Assembly (NCBI RefSeq): GCF_005930355.1
Contig: NZ_VDBO01000001.1
Location: 124,001-188,000 of the forward strand
Source of the DNA: Paenibacillus sinopodophylli
GTDB lineage: Bacteria; Bacillota; Bacilli; Paenibacillales; Paenibacillaceae
Length of the DNA: 64,000 nt
Direction: 5' to 3'
Positions 53,245 through 62,007 of this stretch are shown here, one piece after another. The translations under genes and the position numbers were made by a program. Numbering within the stretch: the stretch's first letter is position 1; every line of letters begins with the position of its first letter. Under the pieces are notes generated by a model that saw nothing but the letters and a program-made list of their open reading frames with translations, was not told the DNA's origin and ran no database searches.

Positions 53245-54465
53245 TTAATGGTTATTTTTTGTTTGTTTATCTGCCGGCCCTGTCCATATGCCTTCTTGTT
53301 CTCTCCAATACCAGCCTTTTAAAGGCCTACCGATAGGAAGCTGCTCCCATCCCGAATGAATTCGGTTCTGAACCGTTTCCCATGGCTGGATACCGCCTGT
53401 CGCACCAAGGTGTTCTACGCTGAAGGCCCCGACAGCAACGGCGCCGGTCAACGTAGCTTCTGGTCCAAGCTGAAGCAGCAGACCTTGTATGAAACCAGCA
53501 ATTGTACAGTCTCCGGCACCGGTCGTACCTATGACAGTCGTACGAAAGCAAGGTGCCCATAGCTCACGGTTTCGCCATTCTTCATGGATTTCCATGGTCA
53601 ATTGGTTTATAGAATTTAGCTGAAGTTGAGGGGAGCTGCGCATGTATAATCCTGATGCGCCTAGCTTGAGAATGACCATGCCGCAGCCCATTTGGAGAAG
53701 CACATCAGCAAGTTCCTGAATTGTTTCCTCAGGCACTACCTCGCATAAATCTCCACCGCGCTGAAGGTATTTTTCATACTGGTCATGATTAATCATCATT
53801 AATATTTCTTCCAGACTGGGCATGAAAACATCGACATAAGGAAGACATTTAGTTAATATACCAATCCAATCAGCTGAGAAAGCGGCCGTTCCTTTGCCTG
53901 GCATCGCCATATCCAGAGAAACGCTCATGCCTTTCACTTTGGCCGTTCGCAGCATGCTAGACAATTGATCGCCGCCATCGGCGTACATGCTTTTCATTAA
54001 TGGGGGATAACCGAAATGAAAATGGCGAGCCCCACTTACTTTGTCCCAAGCGATATCCTGCTCGGAGAATGTGTCGTTTGTTCCAGGGCAATGCAGGAAA
54101 ATACGATCTATTCCTGGGGGGTTGACGACTAGCGTATAGGAGCTCGTTTCTCCTGTTACTTGAGCAATGTCATCAGCAAGAGAGGCATTAACTTCTCGAA
54201 GCAGATTAAGTGTCATGCTTCCGAAAAAATCATCACTGACTTTCCCGATGAGATTGACGTTCGTCCCAAGCTGATGCAAGGCAATACCTGTATTCGACAC
54301 AGCCCCGCCTGTGCAATAGGCTGCTTCGCCGACCTCTATAAGAGTGCCTGGTGTCAGATGGATGTTGCTGGGCTCTGCAGCTAGGAACGTTGGTATTATA
54401 TCTACCGAGATATGTCCGCACACGATGACGTCTGCCTTCTTGATAGGCTCCTTATTGCGTGACAT
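53245..54465 (-). CDS. PfkB-family carbohydrate kinase
   Basis: A 406-residue ribokinase-fold protein. The N-terminal 'VIVCGHISVDIIP' and 'GGAVSNTGIALHQLG' bind sugar; the C-terminal signature 'GTTGAGDCTIAGFIQGLL' holds the catalytic Asp and anion hole. Members phosphorylate ketoses and related sugars. It is longer than usual: extra residues lie between the substrate and ATP parts (about 240-330). ATG 54465 with GGAGG upstream is preferred; it overlaps the epimerase gene by 14 nt. It probably phosphorylates the product of the isomerase downstream. Confidence 0.88.
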   Translation of the reverse strand: MSRNKEPIKKADVIVCGHISVDIIPTFLAAEPSNIHLTPGTLIEVGEAAYCTGGAVSNTGIALHQLGTNVNLIGKVSDDFFGSMTLNLLREVNASLADDIAQVTGETSSYTLVVNPPGIDRIFLHCPGTNDTFSEQDIAWDKVSGARHFHFGYPPLMKSMYADGGDQLSSMLRTAKVKGMSVSLDMAMPGKGTAAFSADWIGILTKCLPYVDVFMPSLEEILMMINHDQYEKYLQRGGDLCEVVPEETIQELADVLLQMGCGMVILKLGASGLYMRSSPQLQLNSINQLTMEIHEEWRNRELWAPCFRTTVIGTTGAGDCTIAGFIQGLLLQLGPEATLTGAVAVGAFSVEHLGATGGIQPWETVQNRIHSGWEQLPIGRPLKGWYWREQEGIWTGPADKQTKNNH

Positions 54466-55354
54466 ATTTCCTCCAGTAAGCAACTGATTCCTGATGATCA
54501 GGAATGATGTCGAATTCGGATGACCATGCTTCACGATGATAAATTTCAAATATCAGCTCCGCTTCAGTGGCACCGGAAGCTTCAAGGGCTTCAATGACTT
54601 TATTCGCGTGAATAATACCTATTTCGTTATATGCGCTCGTGAATGGCCAATGTCGGCTGTGACCAGCCTCTGTTTGCTGGAGGTGGATTATAGGTGACTC
54701 GCTGCCCAGTTCACGAATCCATCGATACGGGTCGCGATCGTTAGGGTGCGGGGCATGGCCGGGATCAAGGCAAAGCTTAAAAGGAAGACCTGCGCCATCG
54801 TTCAACCTGGCGAGCAGTTCTCTCGTTTCCTCAACGGTATTGGCAAACTCACGAGGAATGGACATGGGCTCGAATATCATGCAGTTCATGCCGAGATCAC
54901 GACAGAACCAGCTGAGCTCCTGCCAGTATTTGATGCCTTCAGTTGTTCTTTCTTCTCTGCATGCAGGGTCATCGAAATCATTAAAGGTAAGAATACCGGG
55001 GTGCCCGCCTGTCATTTTAGCCCCCATCCTTGAGGAAATAACAGCAAATTTTTTGAACCAATCAAGCCATGCCTTACGCTGTTTGGCATCGGGGTGCATG
55101 AAATGATTAACTCTAGTGAATGAACTGAGGAAGCTGCTTGTTATGGAAAGCCCATATTTATCTGCATTCTCAATGATTTGCTCCGTCTGCTCCTCAATGA
55201 TGTCATCAGGAAGATAGACGTTAAGGAGGTCTGCGACAAATTGGACATATTTAAGACCCATTTCTTCGGCAACAATCCGTGTCCATACTTGGGGTTCAGG
55301 GTACTTATTATTCGCAAAACCCATATTAATACCTAATTTCAAATCAAGAGTCAT
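54452..55354 (-). CDS. Xylose-isomerase-like TIM-barrel sugar epimerase/isomerase
   Basis: A 300-residue AP-endonuclease-2-type TIM barrel. Metal-site residues are suggested by 'CMIFEPMSIP' (Glu), 'LCLDPGHAPH' (Asp, His), 'IIHLQQTEAGHSRHW' (His) and 'LIFEIYHREAW' (Glu). Such enzymes isomerise or epimerise sugars and sugar phosphates. AAAGGAGATCG precedes the ATG. It is first in the operon, just downstream of a promoter carrying a LacI-type operator and cre site. The substrate is unknown. Confidence 0.85.
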   Translation of the reverse strand: MTLDLKLGINMGFANNKYPEPQVWTRIVAEEMGLKYVQFVADLLNVYLPDDIIEEQTEQIIENADKYGLSITSSFLSSFTRVNHFMHPDAKQRKAWLDWFKKFAVISSRMGAKMTGGHPGILTFNDFDDPACREERTTEGIKYWQELSWFCRDLGMNCMIFEPMSIPREFANTVEETRELLARLNDGAGLPFKLCLDPGHAPHPNDRDPYRWIRELGSESPIIHLQQTEAGHSRHWPFTSAYNEIGIIHANKVIEALEASGATEAELIFEIYHREAWSSEFDIIPDHQESVAYWRKYVTQ

Positions 55355-55380
55355 AGTAAGCGATCTCCTTTATTGTTCAT

Positions 55381-55412
55381 CTACATTAACGTTAATGTTA
55401 ACGTTAATGTAG
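55381..55412. promoter_or_regulatory. Nested 32-bp LacI-type operator
   Basis: The 32 bases are a perfect palindrome apart from the two central bases. They contain two copies of the smaller palindrome TTAACGTTAA, each with the central CG usual for LacI-family operators. The site directly follows the -10 box of the minus-strand operon promoter. Confidence 0.75.
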
Positions 55413-55414
55413 AT

Positions 55415-55443
55415 AATATAAGTTAAACTGAAAGCGATGTCAA
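55415..55443 (-). promoter_or_regulatory. Sigma-A promoter of the isomerase/kinase operon
   Basis: On the minus strand, TTGACA (55443-55438), a 17-nt spacer, then TATATT (55420-55415). It is overlapped by a cre site at the -35 and followed by the LacI-type operator. Confidence 0.8.
55429..55442. promoter_or_regulatory. cre site overlapping the -35 box
   Basis: TGAAAGCGATGTCA fits the consensus TGWNANCGNTNWCA at all positions and covers the -35 box of the operon promoter, so CcpA binding would exclude RNA polymerase. Confidence 0.65.
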
Positions 55444-55561
55444 CGGTTTTTTTGCTTGTAGTAGCTAATAGTAAATGATCGATACCTTGCCGTGGCTAAT
55501 GGAAAACGAGGGAGAGAGAAGTAGGATCGAAATAGGAAGCTAAAAGTACCTAGTCCAACAA

Positions 55562-55609
55562 AAATGAGGCGACCCCAGTCAGTAAGTTGACTTTTGGGCA
55601 GCCTCATTT
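55562..55609 (-). terminator. Terminator after the LacI gene
   Basis: AAATGAGGC pairs with GCCTCATTT; an inner stem AGTCA/TGACT extends it. T-rich sequence follows on the minus strand. Confidence 0.8.
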
Positions 55610-55626
55610 GAAGGAGTATTATGCAA

Positions 55627-56667
55627 TTACACCAGAATGGATCTAGTACTTTCGCGGATTACAAGCTTTGTATCCATTACTTCATGGTAGTGCAGCTCGG
55701 AATTTTGTTTATGTATTCGTTTCATCAATATTTCAAAAGCTTTACGAGATGTTTTTCCCTTAGAGTTGCTTATACTCGTTAATGGAAAGGGAATGAAAAA
55801 CCGTGATTGTATATTATCAAAACCGACAACGCTAATGTTCTCAGGAACCTTGATACTATTTTTTTCTAGGGTGAAAATGGATTCCCAAGCCATCATATCG
55901 TTAAAAGCGAATATTGCGGTAAAGTGGAGCTTCGATTTGATGACTGCATGGAGTTCATTGCGGGGACCGCCAGAGATATTAGAGACCTCTCGAATAAGCT
56001 TATCATTAACGGGAACTCCCCACTCTATTAGTGCCCGTTTGTAACCAAGCAGCCGTTCGCGTGCACTTGAGATCGTATGATGTGCATTCAGGAACAGGAT
56101 ATTTTTGTGACCTTGTTCCAATAGATGCAAGGTAGCCAAATATCCACCTTTCTCATCATCACTAACGACATAATCCATCGTTTCATTCTCCAAATGGCGT
56201 CCAAGCAGGACGAAGGGAGTACCCATGCGTTGAAGAATATCCATATTATTGTCATTTCCTTGTGAGGGGCAAATAATGATACCATCTACATTCTTGGACA
56301 AAGCGGACAAAATGGCTTTCTTCTCGGCATCTTGATCCTCATAGGAATTTAAAATAATTGTTGTATAGTCCTGCATTCTAGCTGCTTTCTCAATTTCCTT
56401 CAACGCGATTGAGAAGTGGGGATTCGAAACATCAGCCACGATTACAGCAATTGTTTTAGTCATACCCGAACGAAGTGAGCCAGCTAATGTATTGCCGATA
56501 TAGCCGAGCTCTTGAGCTTTCTCTTGAATAAGCTTGATTGTAGATGCAGAGATATCCTCTTTATTTTTAAGCGCTCGAGAAACGGTGTTGACTGTAAATC
56601 CAGTCTGTTCAGCAATATCCTTTAGTGTGGTTGCTTTGGCGCTTTTTCGTTCATTCTTTTTTTCCAT
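55627..56667 (-). CDS. LacI-family transcriptional repressor
   Basis: A 346-residue regulator with the LacI helix-turn-helix 'TTLKDIAEQTGFTVNTVSRALKNKEDIS', hinge 'SLRSGMTKTIAVIV' and a periplasmic-binding-like sugar domain ('NPHFSIALKEIEKAARMQDYTTIILNS', 'GVPVNDKLIREVSNISGG'). ATG 56667 with AAGGA upstream is preferred to the farther in-frame 56730. It lies directly upstream of the isomerase operon on the same strand and almost certainly binds the nested palindrome at 55381-55412. The effector is presumably the operon's sugar or its phosphate. Confidence 0.93.
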   Translation of the reverse strand: MEKKNERKSAKATTLKDIAEQTGFTVNTVSRALKNKEDISASTIKLIQEKAQELGYIGNTLAGSLRSGMTKTIAVIVADVSNPHFSIALKEIEKAARMQDYTTIILNSYEDQDAEKKAILSALSKNVDGIIICPSQGNDNNMDILQRMGTPFVLLGRHLENETMDYVVSDDEKGGYLATLHLLEQGHKNILFLNAHHTISSARERLLGYKRALIEWGVPVNDKLIREVSNISGGPRNELHAVIKSKLHFTAIFAFNDMMAWESIFTLEKNSIKVPENISVVGFDNIQSRFFIPFPLTSISNSKGKTSRKAFEILMKRIHKQNSELHYHEVMDTKLVIRESTRSILV

Positions 56668-56717
56668 TTCATCATTCCTTAGTCCGCGATTCGGAGGCTC
56701 GTCATTATATGCTTTAA

Positions 56718-56746
56718 ATACTAGTGACACATAGCCTAGTTGTCAA
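56718..56746 (-). promoter_or_regulatory. Promoter of the LacI gene
   Basis: On the minus strand, TTGACA (56746-56741), 17-nt spacer, TAGTAT (56723-56718), 51 bases before the start codon. Confidence 0.6.
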
Positions 56747-56868
56747 CATAACCACTGCTTTCAAAATCCTATATGGGTTCGTTTCTAAATTTGACAATTC
56801 CGTATTGCTAGTAGAAAATGTACTCTGCAATGAGAATGTAACAGTTAGGTAGAATGGAGTTGGCGGAA

Positions 56869-58635
56869 ATGAACAGAGCAACCCTCAAAGGTTGGTTGAA
56901 AGGAATCAAATTACAATCCATCCGGGCAAAGATGATGATGGGTTTGTTTCTTGTCGTGATCCCGTTAATCGGATTTTTGATTTACATGAATGTTTATGCT
57001 ATTGATGTCGTACGTAATCAGGTTGCTGCAACCAACAAGGACCTATTATCTTTATATCGAGACCAAGTCGACAGCAGGCTGCTTGAGGCAGACAATTATT
57101 TGATTGGACTAATGTTCAGCAGTGACCTGTCAGATTTTGAGTTTACGCCAAGTCCAGAGGAGCGAGTATTTGCAACGCGGCGAATTTCAGATAACCTTTC
57201 TAACTCGATCCTTCGTTTTCCCGTGCTGGACGGTTTTTTTGTTTATTTGCCATTTGAAGATCAGTATCTATATTCCTTTAATGATCGGTCCACACTGATA
57301 GATCGTATGTATGTCAAATCACATATTGCAGACGGCATAAGCAAAAGCAGGGACCTACAAAAAAAATATCAGCATAAATGGTACATCCAGAGAAACGGCG
57401 ACCAGATTTATCTTGTACGCTTTTTTGTGTTGAGCAATTCTTCTGTTGTTGGTGCGTGGATTAATGTCGAGTCTTTTCAAACGCCATTGGATCTTCTTGG
57501 TATAGGCAAGAAAGGAGCTGCTTTATTAAGTGATATGGGAGGAAACGCAATTGTCAATCGAAATTTCGTGCGCGACAACGGTGTGGAAATCAAGTTAGCT
57601 GCGGATACCTACTATTTGACAGGACAGCGAACTCGATTCTTAGCAGTTGGTGAACCTTCACACGAAGGAGATTTCAGTTTATATGCGTTTATTCCAGAAA
57701 ATCAAATCCTTGAGCATTTGCCTACGCTTAAGGTTATCACGTATTCGCTGCCGTTTGGCGCGGTCATCATTCTTCTAGTTGGTTTGATTCTGCTGCGAAA
57801 GACGTTGCTGCTTCCGCTTAATCGATTGATTAAAGCTATGAACCGGATTCAACAGGGTAATTTGGAGACACAAATTAAGCAATATCAGACATCTTCGGAG
57901 TTCCAGATGGTAAATGATACGTTTAATAATATGATGGAGCAAATCAAGAACCTGCGAATCAGTGTTTACGAGGAACAGTTGAATAAACAGAAAGCGGAGC
58001 TTCAGCACTTGCAATTGCAAATTAACCCTCATTTTTTCATCAATACGCTGAACATGATGCATTTGCTGGCTCGAACCAAGGATGTTGCACGCATGGAGGA
58101 AATGTCGCTCTGTTTAGTTCGCTATTTTCGCTACATGTTTCAAAGCAATTTGAGCTTTGTATTGCTGAAGGATGAGCTCCAGCATGTACGAAATTATTTG
58201 CGGATTCAGGAGCTGCGGTTCCCTGAGCAGTTTACCTATGATATCCAAGCACCGGAATTTCTTTTGCACACCCCTGTGCCACCACTTATTATTCACACGT
58301 TTGTGGAGAATGCAATCAAGTATGCTGTTACGCTTGATGAACCAGCGGGGATATTCGTACAACTGGAGATGCATGAAGCTCCTCAATCGGGATTGTATAT
58401 CGAGATTCGAGACACAGGACCAGGGTTCAAATCAGACATAATAGAAAGCCTCAAGCGAGATGAACGGATCGTGGATGAGGATGGAGAGCATATTGGAATT
58501 TGGAATGTGAAACAACGGTTGCGGCTTCTCTATAAGGACCAAGCTGAAGTTAACTTGCAAAATGCAGATCCACGTGGTGCTATCGTAAGCATTACACTGC
58601 CTTTTGCAACCAGTTCTCGTAACGACACAAGATAA
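56869..58635 (+). CDS. YesM-type sensor histidine kinase
   Basis: A 588-residue membrane kinase. An N-terminal helix (MMMGLFLVVIPLIGFLIYMNVYAI), extracellular sensor of about 240 residues, second helix (VITYSLPFGAVIILLVGLILL), HAMP domain, and the YesM core with phospho-His H388 (LQINPHFFINTLNMM), VENAIKYA and DTGPGF. ATG 56869 is preferred over 56854 because GGAG lies 9 nt upstream. It is divergent from the LacI gene and followed after 15 nt by its response regulator. Confidence 0.92.
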   Translation: MNRATLKGWLKGIKLQSIRAKMMMGLFLVVIPLIGFLIYMNVYAIDVVRNQVAATNKDLLSLYRDQVDSRLLEADNYLIGLMFSSDLSDFEFTPSPEERVFATRRISDNLSNSILRFPVLDGFFVYLPFEDQYLYSFNDRSTLIDRMYVKSHIADGISKSRDLQKKYQHKWYIQRNGDQIYLVRFFVLSNSSVVGAWINVESFQTPLDLLGIGKKGAALLSDMGGNAIVNRNFVRDNGVEIKLAADTYYLTGQRTRFLAVGEPSHEGDFSLYAFIPENQILEHLPTLKVITYSLPFGAVIILLVGLILLRKTLLLPLNRLIKAMNRIQQGNLETQIKQYQTSSEFQMVNDTFNNMMEQIKNLRISVYEEQLNKQKAELQHLQLQINPHFFINTLNMMHLLARTKDVARMEEMSLCLVRYFRYMFQSNLSFVLLKDELQHVRNYLRIQELRFPEQFTYDIQAPEFLLHTPVPPLIIHTFVENAIKYAVTLDEPAGIFVQLEMHEAPQSGLYIEIRDTGPGFKSDIIESLKRDERIVDEDGEHIGIWNVKQRLRLLYKDQAEVNLQNADPRGAIVSITLPFATSSRNDTR

Positions 58636-58650
58636 CGGAGGAATAACGTA

Positions 58651-60252
58651 ATGTTGACACTGATCATCGTGGATGACGAAAAGCTGCTTACAGACTCGCT
58701 ACAATCGGATATGGATTGGGAGTCGCTTGGTTTTGGTTCTGTATATAAAGCATATAATTCCCGTCAGGCCAAGGAAGTGTTCGAGCGAGAGCGGATAGAC
58801 TTAATGCTATGTGATATTGAAATGCCGCAGGGAAGTGGATTAGAGCTGCTTGCATGGGTTAGAGAAAAGTATCCACATACGGAAACGGTATTTATGACTT
58901 GCCATGCACAATTTAAGCTTGCACAGCGGGCTATGCAGCTCGGAAGTTTTGATTACTTGTTGAAACCAATTCCTAACGAGGAGTTGCATAGCGTTGTAAG
59001 CAAAGTCGCTGAAAAAATTTCGAAAGACAACGAGGACAAGCAATACAGCCGTATAGGGCAATTCTGGTCCCGACATCAGCCGCTGCTTGCCGAACGGTTA
59101 TGGATCGACATCCTTAATCATACCATACCTTCGAACCTTGACATGATAAAGCGTGAAGCGCTGGAAAGAGGTATTCCATTCGATGAGAAGCTGCAGTTTC
59201 TTCCCGTTCTTATCATCGTCAAGCGGTACCATAAAGCTTTCACTCCTAGAGATGAGAAGGTTTTAGAATATGCTTTGAAAAATAGTGGAAATGAAATGCT
59301 GGGTATAGATGGTAATGGATTGCTGTTCGCCATTGCGGAGCGAGAGCTTCTAGCACTTATTCCAATCGAGCATGATGCCGCGGTACTGCGAGAGGAGCTC
59401 CGAGAGCGCGCAAAACCGTTCATCACTTCTTCGGCAGACTATTTTTACTGCGATATTGCTATTTACATCGGAAGCGAGGTTTATGGTCATGAGCTAAATG
59501 GGATGGTACAGAGGTTGCTGGAATGGGATAAAAGCAACATCGCGCTTGCAACCGAAGTGTTTATGTACGGAAGTAAAAGACAATCGCAAGGGACGATATC
59601 CCTTCCTGACATTCATCTATGGTCTGTGATGCTGAAAGAACGAAGAGGAGATCAAGTAATGAACGAAGCGGAGGCGTTCCTGAGAGGCAATATAGACCTT
59701 TTGGATGAGGAAATGCTACATATGTTCCATCATAACTTCCTGCAGATGATATTTTATGTTTTGAAACTTGACGGAATCGATGCGCATCTATTGTTCAATA
59801 ATGAAACCTCCGCCGCACTGTTCCGACAGGCTCTTCGATCGGTGCCAGACATGATGAATTGGACGAAGCATATCGTCAGCCGTTCGATGGAATACATCGA
59901 AAATTCACAGCAATCGCAATCTATCATGCATAAAATAGAGCAATTTATAAGTGGGCGGCTGGATGCGGAGAATCTTTCAAGAGAAGATGTAGCCGCTCAC
60001 ATGTTTTTGAATCCTGATTATCTAGATCGACTTCTGAAAAAGGAGGTAGGCTGCTCGATTACTGAGTTTATTGTAAACAAGCGGATGCGTCTTGCGCAGG
60101 ATTTGCTGTTAAAGACGAATCTGCCAGTAGGAACGATAGCTGCTCAGTCCGGGTATGTGAACTTGGCTCATTTCTCACGAAGGTTTAAACGTTACGCGGG
60201 AACAAGTCCTCATGAATTTCGAAAAGCGAACGTAGCGAGTGAAAAGCGCTAA
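58651..60252 (+). CDS. YesN-type response regulator with AraC DNA-binding domain
   Basis: A 533-residue regulator: receiver domain with D55 (LMLCDIEMPQGSG), a long linker domain, and a C-terminal AraC helix-turn-helix pair ('LSREDVAAHMFLNPDYLDRLLKKE', 'VGTIAAQSGYVNLAHFSRRFKRYAGTSPHEFRK'). GGAGGAA precedes the ATG. It probably activates the importer and GH43 operon that starts at 60398. Confidence 0.93.
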   Translation: MLTLIIVDDEKLLTDSLQSDMDWESLGFGSVYKAYNSRQAKEVFERERIDLMLCDIEMPQGSGLELLAWVREKYPHTETVFMTCHAQFKLAQRAMQLGSFDYLLKPIPNEELHSVVSKVAEKISKDNEDKQYSRIGQFWSRHQPLLAERLWIDILNHTIPSNLDMIKREALERGIPFDEKLQFLPVLIIVKRYHKAFTPRDEKVLEYALKNSGNEMLGIDGNGLLFAIAERELLALIPIEHDAAVLREELRERAKPFITSSADYFYCDIAIYIGSEVYGHELNGMVQRLLEWDKSNIALATEVFMYGSKRQSQGTISLPDIHLWSVMLKERRGDQVMNEAEAFLRGNIDLLDEEMLHMFHHNFLQMIFYVLKLDGIDAHLLFNNETSAALFRQALRSVPDMMNWTKHIVSRSMEYIENSQQSQSIMHKIEQFISGRLDAENLSREDVAAHMFLNPDYLDRLLKKEVGCSITEFIVNKRMRLAQDLLLKTNLPVGTIAAQSGYVNLAHFSRRFKRYAGTSPHEFRKANVASEKR

Positions 60253-60397
60253 AGCATTCGAACTAGAAAAAGAGATAAAGTCGATTTGGTGCAAATAGAA
60301 TGTCGAAATCGGAGTAGTGGACGTAACCAGGAGCCCGTAGAATGAAGACAGGTTCGAAATGGATTCGAGCCAATGAAACAAAATATGGGGGATGAAA

Positions 60398-61924
60398 ATG
60401 AAAAAAAAGATGGGTTGGACAAGTCTACTGTTAGCTTTGATACTCACATTGTCAGCTTGTTCTGGATCTGGTTCGAATAAGGATAACGGGGCCGTCAACA
60501 GCGATTCGAACGGGGAGTCCTCAGAAGGCTCTGAGAAGCCTTATGAAGTTGTATACGCGTATCCGACATTTGACAATGTACCTGTGGACATTCAACTGGT
60601 GCAGGATGAAATTAATGAAATTTCCAAAGCCAAAATCAATGTAACGGTTAAACTGATGCCGATCAGCAACAGCGCATATGGTAATCAGATTAATCTAATG
60701 ATGTCGAGCGGCGAGAAGATGGATATGTTCGCGATGCTAGGCAATTACAATACGCAAGTATCAAAGGGAATGCTGCATCCAATCGGTGACATTATGGAAG
60801 AAAATGCACAGGGTATTATAGATGCACTAGGACCGGATTACTACAACGCGACCAAAGTAGACGGCGTGAGCTTCGGTGTGCCAAGTATTCGGGACTTGGC
60901 TCAGGATTACGGCTTTGTGATGCGCAAGGATCTGGCGGATAAATACAGCATCGACTTCAGCCAGATCAAAACCTTTGACGATTACGGAAAGCTGTTTCAG
61001 GTTCTTAAATCGAATGAGCCGGACATGGTAAGCGCAGCGAATGCGTCTGGTGGATCTATTCTGGGCACTTACCGGACTTATGATCAGCTAGGCAACGAAC
61101 TTGGCGTGCTGCTTAATAATGGTCTTGACGATCTGAAGGTTGTTAACTGGTTCGCATCAGATGAATATGAGAATATGGTGCGCAAGCTGAGAGAATGGTA
61201 TCTTGACGGCTATCTGCTGAAGGATGCCGCAACAACGCCCGAGTCAACTCAAGCTGTATTAAAATCCGGTAAAGCGGCAGGATACTTCTCGCAAATGAAG
61301 CCAGGCTTCGAATCCCAGGAAGGTCGTATTGTTGGACAAGATATGGTAGCTGTTCGTACGGTGAGTCCTGTGGCGAAGACGGATACAGTAACGAATGTCG
61401 CTTTAGGTGTATCAGCGAAGTCCGAGAACCCAGAAAAAACGCTGCAATTTCTGAATTTGATGTATACCGATAAAGAAATTGTAAACTTAATAGACTGGGG
61501 CATTGAAGGCAAGCATTATGTGAAAGCTGATGGACAGGATATTGTCATACGTTATCCAGAGGGAGTTACAGGTGATAATGTCAGCTACAAAAACTACGGT
61601 TGGATGCACGGTAATCAGTTCCTGTCCTATGTCTTTGAAGGCGATGAGCCTGATGTTTACGTCAACATGGATACATTTAATAAATCAGCCTCTAAATCGA
61701 AGGCACTCGGCTTCACTTTTAACGGTGATCCTGTAAAGAATGAAATCGCAGCAAGCAACGCTGTGCTTGACCAATACAAAAGAGTGCTGGAGAGCGGTGC
61801 TGTAGATGTTGACAAGGTTCTTCCTGAATTTTTGAAAAAACTAACAGGTGCGGGAATCGATAAGATCATCGCGGAAAAGCAAAACCAATTGGACAAATGG
61901 GCGGCTTCGAATAGCGCCGAATAA
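60398..61924 (+). CDS. Extracellular solute-binding lipoprotein (YtcQ/LplA type)
   Basis: A 508-residue lipoprotein with signal peptide and lipobox TLSAC, a Ser/Gly/Asn/Asp-rich linker and a large two-lobe binding domain. ATG 60398 is chosen since the GGGGG at 60387-60391 touches the alternative ATG 60392. It supplies the LplB/LplC-type permeases downstream. A strong terminator-like hairpin separates it from them, which should make the binding protein more abundant. The GH43 gene that follows suggests xylo- or arabino-oligosaccharides. Confidence 0.92.
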   Translation: MKKKMGWTSLLLALILTLSACSGSGSNKDNGAVNSDSNGESSEGSEKPYEVVYAYPTFDNVPVDIQLVQDEINEISKAKINVTVKLMPISNSAYGNQINLMMSSGEKMDMFAMLGNYNTQVSKGMLHPIGDIMEENAQGIIDALGPDYYNATKVDGVSFGVPSIRDLAQDYGFVMRKDLADKYSIDFSQIKTFDDYGKLFQVLKSNEPDMVSAANASGGSILGTYRTYDQLGNELGVLLNNGLDDLKVVNWFASDEYENMVRKLREWYLDGYLLKDAATTPESTQAVLKSGKAAGYFSQMKPGFESQEGRIVGQDMVAVRTVSPVAKTDTVTNVALGVSAKSENPEKTLQFLNLMYTDKEIVNLIDWGIEGKHYVKADGQDIVIRYPEGVTGDNVSYKNYGWMHGNQFLSYVFEGDEPDVYVNMDTFNKSASKSKALGFTFNGDPVKNEIAASNAVLDQYKRVLESGAVDVDKVLPEFLKKLTGAGIDKIIAEKQNQLDKWAASNSAE

Positions 61925-61931
61925 GGTTTGG

Positions 61932-61973
61932 AAGCGATCCAACCGGGACAGCTGACGGTTGGATCGCTTTTTC
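61932..61973 (+). terminator. Leaky terminator between binding-protein and permease genes
   Basis: AAGCGATCCAACCG and CGGTTGGATCGCTT form a perfect 14-bp stem around a 10-nt loop, followed by TTTTTC. The permeases lie just downstream without an evident promoter, so readthrough is expected. Confidence 0.85.
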
Positions 61974-62007
61974 ATACGGCATACGTTTTAGAAGGGAATG
62001 AACAGGA

